A DNA stretch of 39,384 bases, taken from an uncultured Eubacterium sp. GTDB taxonomy: Bacteria > Bacillota > Clostridia > Oscillospirales > Acutalibacteraceae. The stretch is from the NCBI GenBank assembly GCA_905233545.1, contig CAJOEV010000013.1:1-39384 (forward strand), read 5' to 3'. Position numbers and translations under genes: made by a program. Below the pieces are notes generated by a model that ran no database searches, was not told the origin of the DNA, and saw only the letters and a program-made list of their open reading frames with translations. Shown piece after piece: positions 14,921-21,512 of this stretch. The stretch's first letter is position 1, and each line of letters opens with the position of its first letter.

Positions 14921-16309
14921 CTATCTTAACTGAGGAATAACAGCGCTTGAAATTCCGAAGAAAACAAGCAGTGAAACCGCGTCAACTATTGTTGTAATAA
15001 AGGGTGAGCTCATAACCGCAGGGTCGAAACCGATTTTCTTTGCAAGCATCGGAAGAGAGCATCCGATGAATTTTGCAAAAACTATTTCAACAACAAGGGT
15101 CATACAGATTGCAAGGTCGATAATCAGCGTTATTTCATCATTCTGGAACGCCAATCTGTCGACAAACCAGATTTTAAGGAAGTTAACTGCTGCAAGCGTC
15201 AGTCCGCAGATGAAACCTACTCGTATTTCCTTCCATACAACACGGAAATAGTCCTTGAAATTAACTTCGCCGAGGCTCATTGCACGAATGACCGTAACGC
15301 TTGCCTGACCGCCCGAGTTACCGCCCGTGTCCATAAGCATCGGAATGAAGGCTGTAAGAATTGTCAGCGCCGCGAGCTTATCCTCGAAAGCGGTGATAAT
15401 CGAGCCTGTGAATGTTGCCGAAACCATAAGGAGCAAAAGCCATGGAAAACGGCTTCGCCATGTTTCGAAAACCGAGGTTTTAAGATAGGTTTTCTCCGTC
15501 GGGAGCATAGCGTTCATCTTCTGGATATCCTCGGTGTTTTCCTCCTGCATAACGTCCATAGCGTCGTCGATTGTGATAATTCCGACAAGACGTTCCTCCA
15601 TATCAACAACGGGGAGAGCAAGGAAGTTATATTTGCTGAGCTGCTGAGCTGCAAGTTCCTGGTCATCCAGGGTGTTGACATAGATTGTATTTGTCTCCAT
15701 GAAATCTTCAATCAAATCATCGGAATCATGGAGCAAAAGCTCTTTAACAGTTGTTACGCCGATAAGATGGCGCTGAGCGTCGGTAACATAACAGGTGTAG
15801 ATTGTTTCCTTGTCAACGCCCGTTCGTCTGATTCGCTTGAACGCGTCCTCAACCGTCATATCCTTTTTTAGGTCAACGAACTCGGGCGTCATAAGTGAGC
15901 CCGCCGAGTCATCGGGATATTTCAGAAGGGCATTGATGGATTTTCTTGTTTCAGCATCGGTGTTTCTTAAAATACGCTTAACCAGAGTTGCAGGCATTTC
16001 TTCGATGATATCAACCGTATCGTCGAGGTAGAGCTCATCGAGCACTTCACGAAGCTCGGTATCGGTAATACCATGAATAAGAGCTTCCTGGGTATCGGGG
16101 TCAAGTTCAACGAAGGTGTCCGCAGCTTCCTCTTTAGGAAGAAGTCTGAAAAGCAGAAGTCTCTGGTTTTCGGGAAATTCTTCAAGCATAACAGCGATAT
16201 CCGCGGGGTTGAGTTCTCCGAGTATGGTTTTTATCTGAGGAAATTCCCGTTTTTCATAGTGTTCCTTTATTGTTTCAACGATTTCTTCGAGCATTTCTTC
16301 CATTTCCAC
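14921..16309 (-). CDS. mgtE: magnesium transporter/channel MgtE
   Basis: MgtE carries Mg2+ across the membrane and closes when cytoplasmic Mg2+ is high. The 462-residue protein has the N-terminal helical domain (LNPADIAVMLEEFPENQRLLLFRLL), two CBS domains (about residues 135-255), a plug helix and five membrane segments with the signature MLMDTGGNSGGQASVTVIRAM. The start is put at GTG 16309 because GAGG lies 8 nt upstream; a GTG at 16318 lies on that ribosome site, and an ATG at 16303 is too far from it. No M-box riboswitch is visible in the 80-bp upstream gap, which instead holds a half repeat element. The gene is the last of the rpe run before a terminator. Confidence 0.94.
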   Translation of the reverse strand: MEMEEMLEEIVETIKEHYEKREFPQIKTILGELNPADIAVMLEEFPENQRLLLFRLLPKEEAADTFVELDPDTQEALIHGITDTELREVLDELYLDDTVDIIEEMPATLVKRILRNTDAETRKSINALLKYPDDSAGSLMTPEFVDLKKDMTVEDAFKRIRRTGVDKETIYTCYVTDAQRHLIGVTTVKELLLHDSDDLIEDFMETNTIYVNTLDDQELAAQQLSKYNFLALPVVDMEERLVGIITIDDAMDVMQEENTEDIQKMNAMLPTEKTYLKTSVFETWRSRFPWLLLLMVSATFTGSIITAFEDKLAALTILTAFIPMLMDTGGNSGGQASVTVIRAMSLGEVNFKDYFRVVWKEIRVGFICGLTLAAVNFLKIWFVDRLAFQNDEITLIIDLAICMTLVVEIVFAKFIGCSLPMLAKKIGFDPAVMSSPFITTIVDAVSLLVFFGISSAVIPQLR

Positions 16310-16330
16310 GAATATCACCTCTCTTTTTAC

Positions 16331-16383
16331 AATTAGGAATTAGGAATGCGGAATGAGGAATTATCGGTTCGCTCCGCTCCGAT
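16331..16383. repeat. half copy of a heptad-armed inverted-repeat element
   Basis: An arm of about 32 bp made of near-heptameric AATTAGG/AATGAGG units (16331-16362) is followed by ATCGG...CCGAT (16363-16383). The arm matches those of the complete element at 23867-23982, but no second arm is present here. It lies between the cadherin-like gene and mgtE, inside a presumed operon. Confidence 0.65.
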
Positions 16384-16388
16384 TCTAT

Positions 16389-17216
16389 TTATTCTTCAAT
16401 TTCAAAGAATGAGGTTTCGTCCTCATCTTCAAGCTTGACTGTTAAGCGTTTTGCAATTTTTATAAATAACAATATAAGTAGTATTCCCGCGCACGCGCAC
16501 GCAATTCCAATCATAAATGCAGGCTTCTGCCAGAATAATTCACCCTTGACGAGTGATTCAAAATCGGGGGAAGCCATTTCTTTCTGAACTTCGTCACTGG
16601 TCTTTTCAAGTCTTGTAACCTCAAAGGTGTAAACCCTTGTTGAGCCGTTGGAAGCGGTAACGGTTACAGAGATTTCGGGCTCCTGGTCAACGCCGAGTGT
16701 AATTGCTTTCGGGATGTCGCAGAATGCGCTTGTGTCCTGTGTTGCAGCAGAAAGATTAATCTCGGTTAAATCCGACGGGATATAGAGCTTATATGTTGTC
16801 TGATTATCATTTATCTTTGGATAAACCTCACCGAGTCTGCATTCAACACTTTTGAGCAGATTGTTTGAATTCGGCTCATATGAAGCGGGATTTGAATACC
16901 TGAATTTATACAGAGACGAGCCGTTTTCATATTCAATGGTAACAATGATTCCCGTCTGGTGCTTTGCTTCATCAAGCTCATATGTAACAATTATATTAGC
17001 TTTTGACGATAGCTTATAGCTTTTTAAGGTCGGCGTTACTGCAGGGTCGTAAAGAGTAATTGTGTACTCAAAAACATCCTTTGAAAACGCTCCGTTAATA
17101 ACGGCGTTGTTGAATTCAATTTCAGTGAGCTCGGGTGAGTCCTGCTCGGCGGCAAACACACTGAGAGGAAGCGCCATACAAAGCGCAAAAATTATTAAAC
17201 TGACAATTTTTTTCAT
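16389..17216 (-). CDS. membrane-anchored protein with two cadherin-like beta-sandwich domains
   Basis: A 275-residue exported protein. A signal peptide ends near residue 23 (LPLSVFAA). Two domains of about 85 residues each resemble the cadherin-like beta-sandwich family: the first has LTEIEFNNAVINGAFSKDVFEYTITL, the second has LLKSVECRLGEVYPKINDNQTTYKLYIP and ends NGSTRVYTFEV. A C-terminal membrane segment (about 236-256) and a short acidic tail inside the cell follow. Such domains usually mediate surface binding rather than catalysis. Its ATG is 3 nt after the stop of the DUF4015 gene without a clear ribosome site, which points to coupled translation. The pair probably acts together at the envelope. 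Confidence 0.75.
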   Translation of the reverse strand: MKKIVSLIIFALCMALPLSVFAAEQDSPELTEIEFNNAVINGAFSKDVFEYTITLYDPAVTPTLKSYKLSSKANIIVTYELDEAKHQTGIIVTIEYENGSSLYKFRYSNPASYEPNSNNLLKSVECRLGEVYPKINDNQTTYKLYIPSDLTEINLSAATQDTSAFCDIPKAITLGVDQEPEISVTVTASNGSTRVYTFEVTRLEKTSDEVQKEMASPDFESLVKGELFWQKPAFMIGIACACAGILLILLFIKIAKRLTVKLEDEDETSFFEIEE

Positions 17217-17219
17217 AGG

Positions 17220-18287
17220 CTATCCAATAATAATATAGTTAGTGACATTGTTTTTGTTGAGCTGGGTTATCAGCTCTTTTGTTTCAAGTTCACTGATAAT
17301 GCAGTAAACCTTGTTTTTATCGGTTTTTTCAAACTTATTAATTTCTTCTTTAATCGCGGAATTTGTTATTTTTCCGTTGTTTTGGTCAATTCCCGTAATT
17401 TTTACATCTGTTTCTTCAAGAAGCTTGATATTGTTTCCGATATCCTTATAAAGCTTCTTTGAAATGGCTTCAAAGCCGTCGTTATAATTTTTGGAAATTG
17501 TTTCGGGCAAATCACAGTCATTCAGTACGAAAACCGTTACGCCCATTGAAACAAGCTCTTTTATGATATCCCTGAGATAACCGTATGCAGCATCGCTGTT
17601 AGGATTGAGATAGGTATTTTCATCCTCATCCTTATAGAGCTTGTTATCGCTGCCTTTTATTGATGCTTCGGGAATGTATTTCGGTGCAACATTGTCCTTG
17701 TAGCAGGATATTCTTGCAATCGGAAGAAGGTCGTTTTTAAGGAGCTCCTTGATTGATGCTGAGGGTTTTGACGCGGGCGCGCTCACCGCATTGAATGTAT
17801 CAACCGAGGCGAGCGAGGAATCGTATCCGACGGTGCCGTCGCTTCTCTTTGCATCAAAGGTTATGCTTGTAAAACCGAGAGTTGCGGTGTCGTTGATAAC
17901 CGAAGAGAGCATAACCGAGGAATCAAGGCTTATGCTGTCCGTTTTGAAAGAACGAAAATCAAGCTGCATATCCTTAAGATTCGAAAGCTCATCCGAGGAA
18001 TTAACCTTTTGGTTATATGCGTTCTCCTTGATTGCCATATAGGTGTCCATACCCGTGTAGCCAACGCCGATAAGCACAACGCAGAGAACGGCAATAATTA
18101 AGTTTTTCAGACGCTTCTGGCGTTTTGCCCTGTCTTTGACTGTCTTTGTGCGCTTTGAATCGAACTTGTTTTGGGAATCCCCGTTTTCAATGTATTTATC
18201 GGCAAATTCAATCTTTTTGCCCTTGGGTTCCTCAGTCCACTTCTGATTGCGCTTTTTATTGTTATAGAATCTTTTTCTTTTATTCAT
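17220..18287 (-). CDS. membrane-anchored putative glycoside hydrolase-like protein (DUF4015 type)
   Basis: A 355-residue protein with a highly basic cytoplasmic N-terminus (about 1-60), one membrane segment (about 62-82) and an extracellular domain. The domain shows a TIM-barrel-like pattern as in DUF4015 putative glycosidases: FTSITFDAKRSDGTVGYDS, LPIARISCYKDNVAP, the helix YLRDIIKELVSMGVTVFVLNDCDLP, and later strands VKITGID and KVYCIIS. The usual barrel acids are only partly visible, so catalytic ability is unsure. Its ATG overlaps the rpe stop as ATGA. The following gene encodes the cadherin-like membrane protein, so the two form a small surface module. The domain call is moderate. Confidence 0.6.
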   Translation of the reverse strand: MNKRKRFYNNKKRNQKWTEEPKGKKIEFADKYIENGDSQNKFDSKRTKTVKDRAKRQKRLKNLIIAVLCVVLIGVGYTGMDTYMAIKENAYNQKVNSSDELSNLKDMQLDFRSFKTDSISLDSSVMLSSVINDTATLGFTSITFDAKRSDGTVGYDSSLASVDTFNAVSAPASKPSASIKELLKNDLLPIARISCYKDNVAPKYIPEASIKGSDNKLYKDEDENTYLNPNSDAAYGYLRDIIKELVSMGVTVFVLNDCDLPETISKNYNDGFEAISKKLYKDIGNNIKLLEETDVKITGIDQNNGKITNSAIKEEINKFEKTDKNKVYCIISELETKELITQLNKNNVTNYIIIG

Positions 18288-18925
18288 ATTTCAGCATTAT
18301 TCCTTAATAATGTTATCATATCGTTTGGAATTTCGCTTTTGAAAACAGATGAGCCTGCAACAAAAACATTTGCACCTGCCTTTGCTGCAATCTTAACGGT
18401 TTCTTCGTTGATTCCGCCGTCAACCTCAATGTCGATTTCCTTGTTTGTTTCCCTGATTTTTTCGATTTTCGGCATAACTTCTTCCATAAAGCTCTGACCG
18501 CCGAAGCCGGGCTCAACGGTCATAACAAGCACCATTGAAAGCTTGTCAAGGAAGGGAAGAACAACATCAATTTCTGTTTTCGGCTTAACTGCAAGGGCAG
18601 CCTTTTTGCCCAGGAAGTGAATTTTTTCAATGGTTTTTTCAATATCGCTGTTGCTTTCGGTGTGAAAGCAGATTATGTCGGCTCCTGCAGCGGCAAAATC
18701 CTCTACATAATCAATGGGATTGCTAATCATAAGATGAACATCAAAGGGAATGTTGCAAACCCTTTTAAGTGCCTTAACAACGGGCGCGCCTATAGTTATG
18801 TTGGGCACGAAATGCCCGTCCATAACATCAATATGAATCAAATCGGAATTGCTGATTCTATTAAGCTCTTTTTCAAGATTTGCATAGTCGCTTGCAAGAA
18901 TTGAAGGCGATATTTTTAATTCCAT
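18284..18925 (-). CDS. rpe: ribulose-phosphate 3-epimerase
   Basis: Rpe interconverts ribulose 5-phosphate and xylulose 5-phosphate in the pentose phosphate pathway. The 213-residue TIM barrel shows all family marks: ISPSILASDYANLEKEL, the metal/catalytic HIDVMDGHFVPNITIG, DVHLMI, MTVEPGFGGQSF and the catalytic-Asp strand IDIEVDGGI. The start at 18925 is chosen because GGAG lies 6 nt upstream; an ATG at 18937 overlaps that ribosome site. It heads a minus-strand run into the DUF4015 gene with an ATGA overlap. In many Firmicutes rpe follows rsgA, which is absent here. Confidence 0.96.
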   Translation of the reverse strand: MELKISPSILASDYANLEKELNRISNSDLIHIDVMDGHFVPNITIGAPVVKALKRVCNIPFDVHLMISNPIDYVEDFAAAGADIICFHTESNSDIEKTIEKIHFLGKKAALAVKPKTEIDVVLPFLDKLSMVLVMTVEPGFGGQSFMEEVMPKIEKIRETNKEIDIEVDGGINEETVKIAAKAGANVFVAGSSVFKSEIPNDMITLLRNNAEI

Positions 18926-18956
18926 ATTCTGCTCCATCCAAAATTATTGTCATAAT

Positions 18957-18985
18957 ATTATACTATTTTATATTTATTAAATCAA
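18957..18985 (-). promoter_or_regulatory. promoter of the rpe run
   Basis: Minus strand: -35 TTGATT (18985-18980), 17-bp spacer, -10 TATAAT (18962-18957). It is about 25 nt upstream of the ribosome site of rpe. Confidence 0.7.
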
Positions 18986-18999
18986 GAAGAAAATGTTAT

Positions 19000-19150
19000 T
19001 TGCTGATGAGTTGGCAGTACTGTAGTAAAGAGGGTGCGTCTATTCGTTCGCCATGGGGACGCACCTCCGAGCGCGCAACAAATAATAACGGTTCGGTGGA
19101 GGAACGTCCCCGTGTGCTGTGGAGGGAGCGCCCTGAAAATCACAAGTTTA
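19000..19150. other. GC-rich structured intergenic stretch, no gene found
   Basis: In the 425-bp gap between rpe and rimP this part is much richer in G+C than the flanks. It holds a perfect 8-bp stem, GGTGCGTC (19033-19040) / GACGCACC (19058-19065), and a complementary pair GGGGACG / CGTCCCC further on. No open reading frame with a ribosome site is seen. It may be a decayed mobile repeat or a structured RNA. Confidence 0.4.
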
Positions 19151-19160
19151 TAAATAATGC

Positions 19161-19188
19161 TTGACAAATTAAAATTAATATATATAAT
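19161..19188 (+). promoter_or_regulatory. near-consensus promoter of the rimP-nusA-infB operon
   Basis: -35 TTGACA (19161-19166, a perfect match), 16-bp AT-rich spacer, -10 TATAAT (19183-19188, a perfect match). The expected start is about 19195, giving a leader of about 155 nt before rimP. It is the strongest promoter by sequence in the window. Confidence 0.85.
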
Positions 19189-19214
19189 AGCTATTGTACG
19201 AATATAAACAAAAC

Positions 19215-19243
19215 GAAGTGGAGCAGACGCTCCGCTTCTTTTT
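19215..19243 (+). terminator. terminator-like hairpin inside the rimP leader (possible attenuator)
   Basis: A 10-bp stem, GAAGTGGAGC (19215-19224) with GCTCCGCTTC (19229-19238, one G-T wobble), has a 4-nt loop and is followed by five T residues. It lies only about 20 nt after the predicted transcription start and about 110 nt before rimP. The segment CGGAGCG at 19297-19303 is complementary to CGCTCCG (19228-19234) in the 3' arm, offering an alternative pairing. Confidence 0.7.
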
Positions 19244-19350
19244 ATACTAACGAGGTCTTAGGTGTCGGGGGTCAGGTTGTAGCTTTGCAATATAATCGGA
19301 GCGAAGCGACCCAAAACTCCACCCTCCAAATTTAAAAAGGCGGTGATTAT

Positions 19351-19830
19351 ATGGCTAAGCCGAATACTGTTAAGAAAATTGAAGAAATAATCAAGCCCTA
19401 TGCCGACGAGCTCGGTCTTGAAATCTGGGATGTCCGCTATCTTAAAGAGGGAAGCGAATGGTATCTCAGAATTTTCATCGACAAAGAGGGCGGAATTTCG
19501 ATTGATGACTGCGTTGATTTGACCCACGCAATCTCAAAGCCCCTTGATGAGGCTGACCCGATTAATCAGAGCTATATGCTTGAGGTTGCCTCTCCCGGCG
19601 TTGAAAGAGAGCTGACAAGAAAAGAGCATTTTGAGAAATATATCGGCTCGCCCGTTATGCTCAGAACAATCAGAGCAATTGACGGTGTGCGCGATTTCAA
19701 AGGTGAGCTCAAAGCTTTTGAAAACAATCAGATAACAGTCGTTTTGCCCGACGAAAAGGAACTTACCCTTGAGAAAAAGGAAACGGTTTACGTTAAGCTC
19801 GACGACTTTGATATAAATGACTTTGTTTGA
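19351..19830 (+). CDS. rimP: ribosome maturation factor RimP
   Basis: RimP helps assemble the 30S ribosomal subunit. The 159-residue protein has the N-terminal alpha/beta domain (LGLEIWDVRYLKEGSEWYLRIFIDKEGGISIDDC), the linker motif YMLEVASPGVERELTRKEHFEKYIG, and the C-terminal Sm-like beta barrel (GVRDFKGELKAFENNQITVVL). Length is typical. The ribosome site GGCGGTG lies about 7 nt upstream of the ATG. It is the first gene of the transcription/translation operon, as in most bacteria, and is preceded by a strong promoter and a leader hairpin that could set expression of the whole run. Confidence 0.95.
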   Translation: MAKPNTVKKIEEIIKPYADELGLEIWDVRYLKEGSEWYLRIFIDKEGGISIDDCVDLTHAISKPLDEADPINQSYMLEVASPGVERELTRKEHFEKYIGSPVMLRTIRAIDGVRDFKGELKAFENNQITVVLPDEKELTLEKKETVYVKLDDFDINDFV

Positions 19831-19874
19831 TAATTAATTAACATATATTTGAAAAGGAATGGTGATTTGGAAAA

Positions 19875-20924
19875 ATGAGTAAAGAGTTTTTTGAAGCAGT
19901 AAAAATGCTTGAGGCAGAAAAAGGTATTCCGGCTGATTACCTCTATGAAAAAATTGCCGGAGCAATCGTAGTTGCCGCAAAGCGAAACTACAACGGCAAG
20001 GATATTGTTCACTGCGATATCGACCCCGAAAAGCAGAAAATTAAGGTTTATCTCAGAAAAAACGTTGTTGAGGAGATTGAAGACCCCGACACCGATTTGA
20101 CACTTGAGCAGGCTCAGCTTATCAGAAAGTCTGCAAAGGTCGGAAAAACAATCGATATTCCGCTTAAAACAAAGGATTTCGGAAGAATCGTTGTTCAGAC
20201 AGCAAAGCATGTTATCCGTTCGGCAATAAAGGACGCCGAAAGAGGACAGATGCTCCAGGAATTCCAGAGCAAAAACCAGGAGCTTCTTTCAGCAAAGGTT
20301 GTTCGTGTTGACCCGACAACGGGCAATGTAACCCTTGAAATCGGCAGGAACGAGGCTGTTCTTCCAAAGGCTGAGCAGGTTCCGGGCGAGGACCTTCGCG
20401 AAGGTGATATGACAAAGATTTTTGTTGTGGGAATCAAAGAGGGCGAAAAGAGACCGAGAATAATGATTTCAAGAACTCATCCCGGTCTTGTACGCAGACT
20501 TTTTGAAAGCGAAGTTCCCGAGATTTTCGACGGAACAATCGAAATCAAATCCGTATCCCGTGAGGCAGGCTCAAGAACAAAGATTGCCGTTTTCTCAAAG
20601 GATGAGGATGTTGACCCCGTAGGAGCTTGTATCGGACCGAGAGGTCAGAGAGTTTCAAACATTGTTGACGCACTCGGCGGAGAAAAAATTGATATCGTTA
20701 AGTACAACGAAGACCCGGTTGTTTTTGTTTCGGAGGCACTCGCTCCGTCGGATGTTATCGGAGTTGAGATTCTTGACGAGGGTTCAAAATCATGCAGAGC
20801 AACCGTTCCCGATGACCAGCTTTCACTTGCAATCGGAAACAAAGGTCAGAACGTTCGCCTTGCAGCAAAGCTTACAGGCTGGAAAATTGATATCAAGCCC
20901 GAATCGGGATTCTATGAGGGATAA
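19875..20924 (+). CDS. nusA: transcription elongation/termination factor NusA
   Basis: NusA binds RNA polymerase and nascent RNA and modulates pausing, termination and antitermination. The 349-residue protein has the N-terminal polymerase-binding domain (about 1-130), the S1 domain (LLSAKVVRVDPTTGNVTLEIGRNEAVLP, about 135-205) and two KH domains with the motifs VDPVGACIGPRGQRVSNIV and LSLAIGNKGQNVRLAAKLTGWKIDI. It lacks the acidic repeats found in proteobacteria, as is normal for Firmicutes. It follows rimP after 44 bp. As a termination factor it could act back on the leader hairpin of its own operon; this is inference. Confidence 0.97.
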   Translation: MSKEFFEAVKMLEAEKGIPADYLYEKIAGAIVVAAKRNYNGKDIVHCDIDPEKQKIKVYLRKNVVEEIEDPDTDLTLEQAQLIRKSAKVGKTIDIPLKTKDFGRIVVQTAKHVIRSAIKDAERGQMLQEFQSKNQELLSAKVVRVDPTTGNVTLEIGRNEAVLPKAEQVPGEDLREGDMTKIFVVGIKEGEKRPRIMISRTHPGLVRRLFESEVPEIFDGTIEIKSVSREAGSRTKIAVFSKDEDVDPVGACIGPRGQRVSNIVDALGGEKIDIVKYNEDPVVFVSEALAPSDVIGVEILDEGSKSCRATVPDDQLSLAIGNKGQNVRLAAKLTGWKIDIKPESGFYEG

Positions 20925-20926
20925 TT

Positions 20927-21193
20927 ATGAAAACGAAAAAAATCCCGATGAGAATGTGCACCGGCTGCGGCGAGATGTTTGATAAAAGAACGCTTGTACG
21001 CGTTGTTAAATCAAAGGACGGCGAAATAAGCCTTGATTTAACAGGCAAAAAGGCGGGCAGGGGCGCATATGTCTGCAAAAACATAGAATGTCTTAAAAAA
21101 GCGAGAAAGAAAAAAGCTTTTGAAAGAGCGTTTGATGTTCAGATAGACAGCAGCGTCTATGATAAAATGGAAGAAGAAATTAATAATGACTGA
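20927..21193 (+). CDS. ylxR: YlxR/RnpM family RNA-binding protein
   Basis: An 88-residue basic protein of the YlxR (DUF448) family, always encoded between nusA and infB in Firmicutes. It shows the core RMCTGCGEMFDKRTLVRVV and GRGAYVCKNIECLKKARKKKAFERAF. The first Cys pair (CTGC) is present and the later Cys residues replace the more usual single-Cys pattern. In Bacillus a YlxR homologue has been reported to bind RNase P RNA and modulate it (RnpM). The ATG is 2 nt after the nusA stop, and the 3' end overlaps the next gene by 8 nt. Confidence 0.92.
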   Translation: MKTKKIPMRMCTGCGEMFDKRTLVRVVKSKDGEISLDLTGKKAGRGAYVCKNIECLKKARKKKAFERAFDVQIDSSVYDKMEEEINND

Positions 21194-21512
21194 TAAAAAA
21201 TATTTGTCGATGCTCGGGCTTGCAAGAAGAGCGGGCAGACTTTCAATGGGTCACGATATGGCGCTTAAAGCCGTTAAGGAGAAAAAAGCAAAGCTTGTTG
21301 TTTTAGCAAGCGATGTTTCCGAAAGACTTATTGAAGAGTTTAAAAGAGCATGCGAATGTGACGGAATTAATATACTGATTATTGATGAAACAATCAATGA
21401 AATTCACTGCGCTTTGGGATACAAAGCGGGAGTCATAACCGTAAACGACGAAAATTTTTCCAAAAGAATAGAAGAACTGATTAATCAGGAGGTAGTTGCT
21501 CATGGTGATTAA
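21186..21512 (+). CDS. ylxQ: L7Ae/L30e-family ribosomal-like protein YlxQ
   Basis: A 108-residue protein of the L7Ae/L30e/Gadd45 fold, which binds kink-turn RNA. Visible marks are LSMLGLARRAGRLSMGHDMALKAVKEKKAKLVVLASDVS and IHCALGYKAGVITVNDENF. The start at 21186 has GGAAGAAG upstream and overlaps the ylxR stop; earlier in-frame codons lie inside ylxR. It follows the usual nusA-ylxR-ylxQ-infB order. Its end overlaps the infB start by 11 nt, and the infB ribosome site lies within its last codons. Confidence 0.9.
   Translation: MTDKKYLSMLGLARRAGRLSMGHDMALKAVKEKKAKLVVLASDVSERLIEEFKRACECDGINILIIDETINEIHCALGYKAGVITVNDENFSKRIEELINQEVVAHGD

Noticed and set aside
16310-16388. M-box magnesium riboswitch upstream of mgtE
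   Set aside because: The gap is only about 80 bp and is largely filled by a repeat arm. No multi-helix riboswitch core is seen.
20195-20842. Minus-strand open frames opposite nusA, and similar long opposite frames across infB
   Set aside because: They are shadows of strongly coding genes, lack ribosome sites and have no family features.
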